Assembly: GCF_001570545.1 (NCBI RefSeq)
Contig: NZ_BBXD01000009.1
Span: forward strand, 682,001-746,000
Source of the DNA: Herbidospora mongoliensis
GTDB taxonomy: Bacteria; Actinomycetota; Actinomycetes; Streptosporangiales; Streptosporangiaceae
Direction of reading: 5' to 3'
Length of the DNA stretch: 64,000 nucleotides
A program made the position numbers and the translations under genes. Shown one piece after another: positions 58,101 through 64,000 of the stretch. Position 1 is the first letter of the stretch, and every line of letters starts with the position of its first letter. The notes beneath the pieces are model-generated. The model was given only the letters and a program-made list of their open reading frames with translations, had not been told where the DNA came from and searched no databases.

Positions 58101-58153
58101 CTCTGGACAACCGCAGTACCAAGGGAGATCGCCGCAACCTCTAAGCCGCCCAT
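55094..58153 (-). CDS. NACHT-LRR STAND NTPase (bacterial NLR-like)
   Basis: 1019 aa. Residues about 1-195 are helical with RRLAERMAETV, LDRHLPDLSRDL and YLRVRKECCAYLVQTARALP, shared with the STAND protein at the left edge. NACHT core: P-loop GAAGGGKTTLLRW (Lys261), Walker B NAILLIDGVDELPEGRR, sensor region ARYVVTSRPGAVG. A helical/ARM-like middle follows, then leucine-rich repeats from about 790 to the end (NLERLELWGIAGLLDLTPLND; LPQLRALHLQGFRDLDLYGL; FPDLRELTIHESSVIDVRRL). By analogy with bNACHT/Avs proteins, a sensor of phage or other invaders. It starts 9 nt after rluD with no clear SD, and the 3' half looks less G+C-rich than its neighbours, suggesting acquisition. Confidence 0.9.
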   Translation of the reverse strand: MGGLEVAAISLGTAVVQSAMKLWLGDRALAAAAAENGINALSTKASGLAQQRATRRLAERMAETVALKIEPFVAGEIGSLPENEMLSALDLVRDTFEQAAFTDDDLFAADLDARYLDRHLPDLSRDLTERGQAFYLRVRKECCAYLVQTARALPTFQPGVLTELLRRDTAIIEQLETVLARLPEAPQIDFELDYRRQVGLALDHMELFGATLSETSRRYPLRLAYVELTLSSEIENDERSTEEIIGAQRRLLIRGAAGGGKTTLLRWTAVRAALKDLPPGMADLRGCVPFSIPLRQYVDQRLPAPSDFLDQVGRHIADEMPDGWVQRQLRAGNAILLIDGVDELPEGRRRDAHTWVQELIHAFPRARYVVTSRPGAVGSGWLATEEFVSYELQPMSPPVIRECVGHWHEAVAAGVVSADEKSALLALGEDLAESISRRGHLRLIASSPLLCALLCALNRDRNGRLPGNRMELYDVALDMLLERRGADQGLVIDMVLSKTVKMLFLRDIAYWLVRNGKSDAPREEVIERIRQKMPLLADLPSMSADQIYWHLLERSGLLREPVVGRVGFVHRTFQEDLAALEAVAQNDIGLLIRHAHEDQWREIIVMAAGHAFPPLREQLLHGILDRSDGGEHTDELRLLAVACLETSSELSPGLWDDIRNRAKELFPPRTISTARAISGAGDWALEQLAVSNPTTQRQVVATIRAAAEFGTDRALDIIVRFKNHPSPEVQQELIRAWGHFDVAEFARKVIRGTALSSRNFELTRQEMVPALAHLTDIEQLTVDLQSIGHLGFLRDLPRLATLNLLRLPRREIDLSPLSMSSCTKIEVPWHYDPEVTRGWLSAFRNMPNLERLELWGIAGLLDLTPLNDAGIVGLSLHTGHYSVFRVVQARLPQLRALHLQGFRDLDLYGLSAPSVDSLSADRSLQSLHGVERFPDLRELTIHESSVIDVRRLAGLRLLERVTISGPGVIRDVSPFAEIPTLRFLEIAVSDSADPAPLARRFSTFQVVNQEKQRLFVIGH

Positions 58154-58162
58154 GCCGGAATG

Positions 58163-59089
58163 CTATGACTCGGCGATCACGTCGAGCGCCCGGGCCAGGT
58201 CGTCCGGATAGTCGGAGGTGAAGGTGACCCACTCCCCCGACGAGGGATGCTCGAAGGCCAGCGTCTTCGCGTGAAGCCACTGCCGCCCCAGCCCCAGACG
58301 GGCCGATAGCGTCGGGTCGGCCCCATATTGCAGGTCTCCCACGCAGGGATGCCGCAGCGTCGACATGTGCACGCGGATCTGGTGCGTACGCCCCGTCTCC
58401 AGGCGGATGTCGAGCAGGGAAGCGGCCCGGAACGCCTCAAGGGTGTCGTAGTGGGTGACGGAGTCCTTGCCGCCGGCCACGACAGCCCATCGCCCGTCCC
58501 CGGAGGGATGCCGGTCGATGGGGGCGTCGACGGTCCCGCGCAGCGGGTCCATGTGCCCCTGGACCAGAGCGTGATACCGCTTCTCCACGGTCCGCTCCTT
58601 GAAGGCCCGCTTCATCAGCGTGTAGGCCCGCTCACTCTTCGCCACGACCATGCACCCGGTCGTGTTGGCGTCGAGCCGGTGCACGATCCCCTGACGCTCA
58701 GCGGCCCCGCTCGTGGAGACGCGCCGCCCCGTGCCGAGCAACCCGCCGATGACGGTGGGGCCCGTCCACCCGACAGAAGGATGGGCCGCCACCCCGATGG
58801 GCTTGTTGACGACGATGATGTCGTCGTCCTCGTAGATGATCGTCATTCCGGGAACCGGCTCGGCCACCGGCATGGGAGCCGAGGCGGGCGCGGGGATGGT
58901 CACATCCAGCCACGACCCGGCGGTCACCCGATCCGACTTGGCGGCCGGCGACCCGTCGACCAGGACGTCCCCGTCGAAGATGAGCTCGGCGGCCCGGGTG
59001 CGGGAGAAGCCGAAGAGACGAGCGAGAGCGGCGTCGAGCCGCTCTCCCTCAAGTCCGTCGGGTACGGGCAGGGAGCGCTGGTCAGCCAT
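58163..59089 (-). CDS. rluD: 23S rRNA pseudouridine synthase, RluD family
   Basis: 308 aa from ATG 59089, which overlaps the lspA stop by 8 nt. An N-terminal S4 RNA-binding domain ([32 protein letters not shown]) precedes the catalytic domain, with the essential Asp in [12 protein letters not shown], then LQGHMDP-like spacing, [32 protein letters not shown]. Modifies large-subunit rRNA or tRNA uridines; the exact site is not determinable. Part of the traR-lspA-rluD unit. Confidence 0.94.
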   Translation of the reverse strand: MADQRSLPVPDGLEGERLDAALARLFGFSRTRAAELIFDGDVLVDGSPAAKSDRVTAGSWLDVTIPAPASAPMPVAEPVPGMTIIYEDDDIIVVNKPIGVAAHPSVGWTGPTVIGGLLGTGRRVSTSGAAERQGIVHRLDANTTGCMVVAKSERAYTLMKRAFKERTVEKRYHALVQGHMDPLRGTVDAPIDRHPSGDGRWAVVAGGKDSVTHYDTLEAFRAASLLDIRLETGRTHQIRVHMSTLRHPCVGDLQYGADPTLSARLGLGRQWLHAKTLAFEHPSSGEWVTFTSDYPDDLARALDVIAES

Positions 59090-59609
59090 TCGAGACCACG
59101 CCCTCACGCGTACCGTCGATCTGGTAGCCCCGCCAGGCCAGGAACACCGCGAGGATCCCTCCGCAGACGATCGCGGAGTCGGCCACGTTGAAGATCGGGA
59201 ACCCCGTCGCGGGGAACACCTGGACGAAGTCGACCACGTGTCCCTGGAACGGCGCCGGCGACCGGAAAATACGGTCGGTCAGGTTCCCCAGGGCGCCGCC
59301 GAGAAGAAGCCCCAGGTCGATGGCCCAGGGCAACGACCGCAGCTGCCGAGCGGTCCGGATGATCGCCACGATCACGACCGCGGCGATGATCGTGAATACG
59401 ATCGTCATCCCGGTCCCGATGGAGAACGCCGCCCCGGGGTTCCGGATGACGTTGAACTCCAGCACCCCCGGGATCAGCACCGTCGGCAACTGGTCTTCGA
59501 GGTGCTCGACCACCAGATACTTGGTGATCAGGTCGAAGATGTAGATGAGCACGGCCACGGCGGCCAGGAGTTTGATCCGCCGCGCCCGCGTCGCCTCATC
59601 CTGCGTCAG
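59082..59609 (-). CDS. lspA: Lipoprotein signal peptidase (SPase II)
   Basis: About 175 aa. Cleaves prolipoproteins before the lipidated Cys. Four TM helices; the catalytic Asp pair is Asp112 (GNLTDRIF) and Asp144 (FNVADSAIV); [11 protein letters not shown] and DFVQVF are also family motifs. No ATG/GTG is well placed. CTG 59609 overlaps the traR stop as CTGA and has GGGAGG 7 nt upstream, so I take it as the start. GTG 59642 or 59633 would extend 8-11 codons into traR with poor SD. Confidence 0.9.
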   Translation of the reverse strand: MTQDEATRARRIKLLAAVAVLIYIFDLITKYLVVEHLEDQLPTVLIPGVLEFNVIRNPGAAFSIGTGMTIVFTIIAAVVIVAIIRTARQLRSLPWAIDLGLLLGGALGNLTDRIFRSPAPFQGHVVDFVQVFPATGFPIFNVADSAIVCGGILAVFLAWRGYQIDGTREGVVSNG

Positions 59610-60001
59610 CGGCGTTCCTCCCGCTGCTTGCACGCTACGCACAGCGTCGCCCTCGGGAACGCCTGCAGACGTTCCTTCCCGATCGGCCGTTGGCACGATT
59701 CGCACACCCCATATGTTCCTGCGTCGATGCGGACGATCGCCCGCTCGTTCTGCGCGAGCAGGTCGCGCGCATTCAGGGTAAGGGCGATCTCACGTTCGCG
59801 CTCATAGGTCTTGGCGCCGGCGTCGGCCGGATCGTCGCCTGCGCCCTCGGAAGAGTTGCCGAGCGCGAGGGAAGCCTCGGCCCGGGAGATGTCGCCCTGA
59901 AGTTCCTCGATCTCGGTCAGCAACCGATCGCGGACAGCGGCGATCTCGTCGGCGGACCAGACGTCTTCAGTGACGGCAGGTTTGGCCGCGCGCGTGGCCA
60001 T
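59606..60001 (-). CDS. TraR/DksA-type zinc-finger protein
   Basis: 131 aa, ATG 60001 with GGGAGG 5 nt upstream. A helical coiled-coil N-terminus (AAVRDRLLTEIEELQGDISRAEASLA) is followed by the C4 zinc finger CESCQRPIGKERLQAFPRATLCVAC. Resembles DksA/TraR proteins that enter the RNA polymerase secondary channel, but the DxxDxA tip of DksA is not apparent; role unproven. First gene of traR-lspA-rluD. Confidence 0.9.
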   Translation of the reverse strand: MATRAAKPAVTEDVWSADEIAAVRDRLLTEIEELQGDISRAEASLALGNSSEGAGDDPADAGAKTYEREREIALTLNARDLLAQNERAIVRIDAGTYGVCESCQRPIGKERLQAFPRATLCVACKQREERR

Positions 60002-60037
60002 AGGGCCTCCCAAGTGCAGTGTTTTGCAAGTCCGGGC

Positions 60038-60067
60038 ATCGTAGGTATGCGGTGACAAGATCGGCAA
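60038..60067 (-). promoter_or_regulatory. Candidate housekeeping promoter of traR-lspA-rluD
   Basis: On the minus strand TTGCCG (60067-60062) and TACGAT (60043-60038) are separated by 18 nt, close to the TTGACA / TAnnnT consensus. The predicted transcription start near 60031 would leave a leader of about 30 nt containing GGGAGG before the traR ATG. Confidence 0.6.
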
Positions 60068-60250
60068 TCGACGCGCCGACGCTTTTACGCCATCCGTACC
60101 GGACGGCTCGGTCCTCCCTGTTTGCCGCATACCTCCGCGCCGAGATGTGGATTCAACACCACCGCCTCGCCGCGTGTTCCGCGCTCCCTACCCCGTTATC
60201 GGGAAGCCAGCACCCGGTCGCTGCGTTATCTTTGGGAATTGCACGGCAAT

Positions 60251-60484
60251 GATGGGGACGAGTACTCACGCCCCCCTCGCACGAGCGACCCGGGGACGGT
60301 GGAAGCCCGGGGCGAGGCGCGTGGAGAAGATCACCCCGGAGCCGCCGGAAGAACCGCGAAAGCCCAGTAGATCCGGCCGCACAGCACGAAAAGAGAGGGT
60401 CTCCCCAGGAGGCCAAGGAGGGTGGTACCGCGGGACCCGCGAAAGGTCTCGTCCCTCTACGCCATTGTCCGATGAGCGTGGAGG
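60251..60484 (+). promoter_or_regulatory. Translational T-box riboswitch (isoleucine) of ileS
   Basis: The T-box core AGGGTGGTACCGCG is at 60419-60432. A short Stem I is visible: GGGG 60254-60257 with CCCC 60334-60337, CACGC 60267-60271 with GCGTG 60319-60323, CCTCGC 60275-60280 with GCGAGG 60312-60317. The S-turn AGTA (60261-60264) faces the specifier ATC at 60330-60332 (Ile). The SD is sequestered by CCTCTACGC (60454-60462) pairing with GCGTGGAGG (60476-60484). The antisequestrator GAGGG (60418-60422) with CCCTC (60453-60457) competes for the same strand. Uncharged tRNA-Ile should therefore open the RBS. The gap 60068-60250 shows no gene. Confidence 0.92.
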
Positions 60485-60488
60485 ATCC

Positions 60489-63400
60489 GTGTCCAGCCAC
60501 CAGTTCCAACCGCTGCCCGCGCAGGTCGACCTGCCGCGCCTCGAGCACGAGGTGCTCGCGCGCTGGCGCGACGGCAAAGTCTTCGAACGTTCGCTCGAAC
60601 AGAACGCCACCGGGCCGTCCTGGGTCTTCTACGAGGGCCCCCCGACGGCCAACGGCATGCCCGGCGTCCACCACGTCGAGGCGCGCGTGTTCAAGGACGT
60701 CTTCCCCCGCTACAAGTCGATGAACGGCTACCACGTGCCGCGCAAGGCGGGCTGGGACTGCCACGGCCTGCCCGTCGAGGTGGCGGTCGAGAAGGAACTC
60801 GGTCTGTCGGGCAAGCCCCAGATCGAGGCCTACGGCATCGCTGAGTTCAACGCCCGCTGCCGCGAGTCGGTGCTGCGCCACGTCGACGCGTTCGAAGAGA
60901 TGACCGAGCGGATGGGCTACTGGGTCGACATGTCCCAGGCCTACCGCACGATGGACCCGGCCTACGTCGAGGCCGTCTGGTGGTCGCTCAAGGTCGTCTT
61001 CGACAAGGGCCTGCTGTTCCGCGACTTCCGGATCACCCCTTACTGCCCGCGCTGCGGCACCGGCCTGTCCGACCACGAGCTGGGCCAGCCCGGCGGCTAC
61101 GAGACCGTTTCCAGCCCTTCGGTGTACGTCAGGATGCCGGTCACCTCGGGCCGCTTCGAGGGCGCGGATCTGCTCATCTGGACGACCACCCCGTGGACCC
61201 TCGTGTCGAACACCGCCGTGGCGGTGCACCCCGAGGTCACCTACGTGGTCGCGGAGAAGGACGGCGAGAAGCCCGTCATCGTGGCCGAGCCGCTGGTCGG
61301 CCAGGCCCTCGGCGAGGGCTGGTCGGTCCGCGAGTCCTTCCTCGGCACGGACCTGGAGCACACCCCGTACCAGCGCCCCTTCGACCTGGTCGACATCCCC
61401 GGCGCCCACTTCGTGGTGCTCGGTGACTACGTCACCGTCGAAGACGGCTCGGGCCTGGTGCACCAGGCGCCCGCGTTCGGCGCCGACGACATGCAGGTCT
61501 GCAAGAGGTACGGCCTGCCCGTGGTCAACCCGATCGGCCCCGACGGCCGGTTCCTCGACGACGTCCCGCAGGTCGGCGGCCAGTTCTTCAAGGACGCCGA
61601 CGAGGGTCTCACGGCCGACCTCCGCGAACGCGGCCTGCTTTTCCGTGGCAGCCACTTCGAGCACAGCTACCCGCACTGCTGGCGCTGCCACACGCCGCTG
61701 CTCTACTACGCGCTCCCCTCCTGGTACATCCGGACCACCGAGATCAAGCAGCGCCTGCTGGAGGAGAACGAGGGCACCAACTGGTTCCCCGACACGATCA
61801 AGAACGGCCGCTACGGCGAGTGGCTCCGCAACAACGTCGACTGGGCGCTGTCCCGGTCGCGTTACTGGGGCACCCCGCTGCCGCTGTGGATCTGTGACGA
61901 AGACCACGTCACCTGCGTCGGCTCGCTGAAGGAGCTGGGCGAGAAGGCCGGCCAGGAGCTGTCGGCCCTCGACCCCCACCGCCCCTTCGTCGACGACGTG
62001 ACCTTCCCGTGCGGCGACTGCGGCGGCGAGGCGCGGCGCGTCCCCGACGTCATCGACGTCTGGTACGACTCGGGCGCCATGCCCTTCGCCCAGTGGGGTG
62101 CGCCCCACGTCAACAAGGAGGTCTTCGAGGCGGCCTACCCGGGCCAGTTCATCGCCGAGGCCATCGACCAGACGCGCGGCTGGTTCTACTCGATGATGAC
62201 CGTCGGGACCCTGGTCTTCGACAAGTCGGCGTACGAGAACGTGCTCTGCCTCGGTCTCATCCTGGCCGAAGACGGCCGCAAGATGAGCAAGCACCTGGGC
62301 AACGTCCTGCGCCCGATGCCCCTGATGGACCAGCACGGCGCCGACTCCCTGCGCTGGTACATGGCCACCAGCGGTTCCCCGTGGTCCCCTCGCCGGATCA
62401 GCCACGGCGCCCTGGAGGAGATCGTCCGCAAGGTCCTGCTGACCTACTGGAACACGGCCTCCTTCTTCACCCTGTACGCCAACGCGTCCAACTGGACCCC
62501 CGGCGCGGCCCCGGCCGACCGGCCGCTGATCGACAGATGGGCCCTGGCGGAGCTCAGCCGCACGGTGACCGAGGTGACGGCCGCCCTCGACGTCTTCGAC
62601 ACCTCCCGCGCCGGCCGCCGCGTGACGGAGTTCCTGGACGACCTCTCCAACTGGTACGTCCGCCGCTCCCGCCGCCGCTTCTGGAAGGGCGAGGAGTCGG
62701 CCTTCGCCACCCTGTACGAATGCCTGGAGACCGTCACCCGCCTGATGGCCCCCCTGGTCCCCTTCACCACCGACTACGTCTGGGACGCCCTGCGCACCCC
62801 CGACGCCCCCGCGTCGGTCCACCTGGCGACGTGGCCGACGGTCGACGAGGCCAACGTCGACCCGGCGCTGTCGGAGCAGATGGGCCTGGTCCGCCGCCTG
62901 GTCGAACTGGGCCGCTCGGCCCGCGCGTCGTCGTCGGTCAAGACCCGCCAGCCGCTGGGCCGCGCCCTGGTCGGCGCTCCGGGCTGGTCGGCGCTGTCGG
63001 GCGAACTCCGCGACCTGATCGCCGACGAGCTCAACGTGCTGGCACTGGAAGACATGTCGGGCTTCTCCGCCGACCTGGTGACCTTCACCGTGAAGCCCAA
63101 CTTCCGGGCCCTGGGCAAGCGCTTCGGCTCCCAGACCAAACTGGTCGCCGCGGCGGTCTCGGCCGCCGACCCGGCGACCCTGGCCCGAGCGATCCGCGAG
63201 GGCGGCACGGCGACCCTGGAAGCCGGCGAACTCGGCGAGGTCACCGTCGGCGGCGACGACCTCATCATCACCGAGCAGCCCAAGTCGGGCTGGGCGGTGG
63301 AGACGGGCGCCGTCGACACCGGCACCGGCGAGACGATCGCCCTCGACCTGGCCATGACCGACGAACTCCGCCGGGCGGGCCTGGTCCGCGAGGTCATCCG

Positions 63401-63623
63401 CCTGGTTCAGGACGCCCGCAAGTCGACCGGCCTGTCCATCACCGACCGCATCGACCTGTGGTGGTCGACCGACGCCCCCGACCTGGCCACCGCCCTGCGC
63501 GAGGGCGGCTCACTGGTGGCCGAGGAGGTCCTGGCGACCTCGTTCAGCGAGGGCGCGGCAGACGGCCCCCAGACCCACGAGGACAACGACCTCGGCCTGA
63601 GGTTCCAGCTCCGCAAGGCCTGA
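60489..63623 (+). CDS. ileS: Isoleucyl-tRNA synthetase, type 2
   Basis: 1044 aa from GTG 60489 with GGAGG 4 nt upstream; the open frame to 60147 is T-box leader. Class I motifs: HIGH-equivalent PGVHHVEARVFKD and KMSKS-equivalent GRKMSKHLGN (about 598). The WTTTPWTLVSNTAVAVHPEV segment marks the editing domain, and the C-terminal anticodon-binding region is long. The length and HHVEA motif fit the eukaryote-like IleRS2 group, which is intrinsically less sensitive to mupirocin. Its expression is controlled by the upstream T-box. Confidence 0.96.
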   Translation: MSSHQFQPLPAQVDLPRLEHEVLARWRDGKVFERSLEQNATGPSWVFYEGPPTANGMPGVHHVEARVFKDVFPRYKSMNGYHVPRKAGWDCHGLPVEVAVEKELGLSGKPQIEAYGIAEFNARCRESVLRHVDAFEEMTERMGYWVDMSQAYRTMDPAYVEAVWWSLKVVFDKGLLFRDFRITPYCPRCGTGLSDHELGQPGGYETVSSPSVYVRMPVTSGRFEGADLLIWTTTPWTLVSNTAVAVHPEVTYVVAEKDGEKPVIVAEPLVGQALGEGWSVRESFLGTDLEHTPYQRPFDLVDIPGAHFVVLGDYVTVEDGSGLVHQAPAFGADDMQVCKRYGLPVVNPIGPDGRFLDDVPQVGGQFFKDADEGLTADLRERGLLFRGSHFEHSYPHCWRCHTPLLYYALPSWYIRTTEIKQRLLEENEGTNWFPDTIKNGRYGEWLRNNVDWALSRSRYWGTPLPLWICDEDHVTCVGSLKELGEKAGQELSALDPHRPFVDDVTFPCGDCGGEARRVPDVIDVWYDSGAMPFAQWGAPHVNKEVFEAAYPGQFIAEAIDQTRGWFYSMMTVGTLVFDKSAYENVLCLGLILAEDGRKMSKHLGNVLRPMPLMDQHGADSLRWYMATSGSPWSPRRISHGALEEIVRKVLLTYWNTASFFTLYANASNWTPGAAPADRPLIDRWALAELSRTVTEVTAALDVFDTSRAGRRVTEFLDDLSNWYVRRSRRRFWKGEESAFATLYECLETVTRLMAPLVPFTTDYVWDALRTPDAPASVHLATWPTVDEANVDPALSEQMGLVRRLVELGRSARASSSVKTRQPLGRALVGAPGWSALSGELRDLIADELNVLALEDMSGFSADLVTFTVKPNFRALGKRFGSQTKLVAAAVSAADPATLARAIREGGTATLEAGELGEVTVGGDDLIITEQPKSGWAVETGAVDTGTGETIALDLAMTDELRRAGLVREVIRLVQDARKSTGLSITDRIDLWWSTDAPDLATALREGGSLVAEEVLATSFSEGAADGPQTHEDNDLGLRFQLRKA

Positions 63624-63632
63624 GCAGGGGAC

Positions 63633-63671
63633 GGGCCCGGCGGAGACATCTCCGCCGGGCCCATCTTTTTT
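63633..63671 (+). terminator. ileS terminator
   Basis: 14-bp perfect stem (GGGCCCGGCGGAGA with its complement) and a 2-nt loop, then ATC and six T residues, 10 nt after the ileS stop. Confidence 0.92.
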
Positions 63672-63735
63672 CACCGGATGGGTCTATCGCCCGGATCCCG
63701 GGGCAGACGTCTCTGTGGGGCGTTGCATGGGATGA

Positions 63736-63770
63736 AAAGGCCCGGCGGATTCGATCCGCCGGGCCTTTCT
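63736..63770 (+). terminator. Second terminator-like hairpin
   Basis: 15-bp stem (AAAGGCCCGGCGGAT / complement) with a TCG loop. T residues on the right arm and A residues on the left make it usable in both directions. Confidence 0.75.
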
Positions 63771-63819
63771 CATGCTCTCCCCCGGCCCGCCGCCTCTCTT
63801 CGGGGCGTCGCATGGACGA

Positions 63820-63854
63820 AAGAGGCCCGGTGGACTTGATCCACCGGGCCTCTT
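63820..63854. terminator. Third terminator-like hairpin
   Basis: 15-bp stem including AGAGGCCCGGTGGA / TCCACCGGGCCTCT with a CTTGA loop. It lies 12 nt beyond the stop of the converging minus-strand gene, so it probably serves that gene as well as read-through from ileS. Confidence 0.75.
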
Positions 63855-63865
63855 CGTTGAAGGTT

Positions 63866-64000
63866 TCAGGACTTGTCGCACACCGTGCAGGGCGTCAGCC
63901 CCGCCTCTTCGGCGGCCGGCAATGACATGGTCTCGATGCCGTCTTCCTCACCCTTGATCAGCGGGCACTCGGGCGAGTGGTAGCGCTTGGTGCCCTCCAT
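63866..64000 (-). CDS. C-terminal part of a zinc-ribbon-like protein (may continue beyond the window)
   Basis: 44 codons plus stop lie in the window. The peptide MEGTKRYHSPECPLIKGEED...TPCTVCDKS has a His-X3-Cys (HSPEC) and a C-terminal Cys-X2-Cys (CTVC), a likely zinc site. The ATG at 64000-63998 may be the start or an internal Met; the gene may extend past the right edge. No function assigned. Convergent with ileS across three hairpins. Confidence 0.55.
   Translation of the reverse strand: MEGTKRYHSPECPLIKGEEDGIETMSLPAAEEAGLTPCTVCDKS

Larger units (their letters stand above)
63717..63854. repeat. Tandem duplication carrying hairpins 2 and 3
   Basis: GGGGCG(T)(T/C)GCATGG followed by GA-rich sequence and a GGCCCGG(C/T)GGA hairpin occurs at 63717-63770 and again at 63802-63854, offset 84-85 nt. 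The stems differ by paired (compensatory) changes, so base pairing has been conserved after duplication. Confidence 0.7.

Noticed and set aside
60147-60488. N-terminal extension of IleRS
   Set aside because: The region is the T-box leader with a structured, non-coding signature, and GTG 60489 has its own SD.
60153-62822. An 889-codon minus-strand open frame opposite ileS
   Set aside because: Antisense shadow of a clear IleRS; it also runs through the T-box leader.

Overview
The window is high-G+C actinomycete chromosome. GTG starts, ATGA/GTGA/TGATG gene overlaps, PriA (HisA/TrpF), Hanks-type kinases, a class A PBP, Pmt and a translational ileS T-box all fit. The order his operon - dnaE - rluD - lspA - traR - ileS resembles, from memory, the core region of Streptomyces and relatives; a Streptosporangiales-like organism is my guess, not something the sequence proves. 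No rRNA, tRNA, insertion sequence, phage gene or CRISPR array was recognised.

Layout. (1) 1-7.2 kb, minus strand: a chain of four overlapping genes. It comprises a two-TM protein, a CHAT peptidase-NTPase, a giant STAND NTPase-TPR protein ending in a CHAT-like domain without catalytic residues, and the start of a fourth gene cut by the window edge. It lies 6 nt behind a lipid-modification operon (7.2-11.4 kb: FAD oxidoreductase, DUF1365, two cyclopropane-synthase-like methyltransferases). (2) 11.6-15.2 kb, plus: two paralogous mini membrane proteins, an NmrA-like SDR, and a DHFR-like / YCII / ECF sigma unit. (3) 15.4-21.5 kb, minus: the overlapping operon hisD-hisC-hisB-(two tiny ORFs)-hisH-(membrane gene)-priA-ridA-hisF. 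(4) 21.6-28.2 kb: pmt, then a divergent proteolytic module of a 149-aa protein and a cytoplasmic subtilase (minus) against a TPR-CHAT peptidase (plus), then ybaK. (5) 28-39.5 kb: regulator/enzyme pairs (XRE-SDR, TetR-FAD monooxygenase, TetR-NmrA), SEC-C protein, amidase, an Asp-type MurA homologue and small enzymes. (6) 39.5-47.5 kb: PBP, dnaE, amino-acid permease, and a degenerate DAHP-synthase-like / chorismate mutase fusion. (7) 47.6-55.1 kb: three Ser/Thr kinases interrupted by azlCD, then an aldo/keto reductase. (8) 55.1-64 kb: a NACHT-LRR protein directly behind rluD, then rluD, lspA, traR, a T-box, ileS, three terminator hairpins and a partial zinc-ribbon gene.

The strongest candidate for an undescribed system is the left-edge chain. 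An active CHAT peptidase (His/Cys present) is co-encoded with a STAND-TPR protein carrying a dead CHAT-like domain. The N-terminal helical domain of that STAND protein recurs in the NACHT-LRR protein 50 kb away, which suggests a shared adaptor module used by at least two defence-type NTPases. A third, separate CHAT system pairs a TPR-CHAT peptidase with a subtilase. The best supported regulatory elements are the ileS T-box with an AUC specifier and SD sequestrator, two TetR operator regions, and a 32-bp perfect palindrome. All protein assignments come from motif recognition without database searches.
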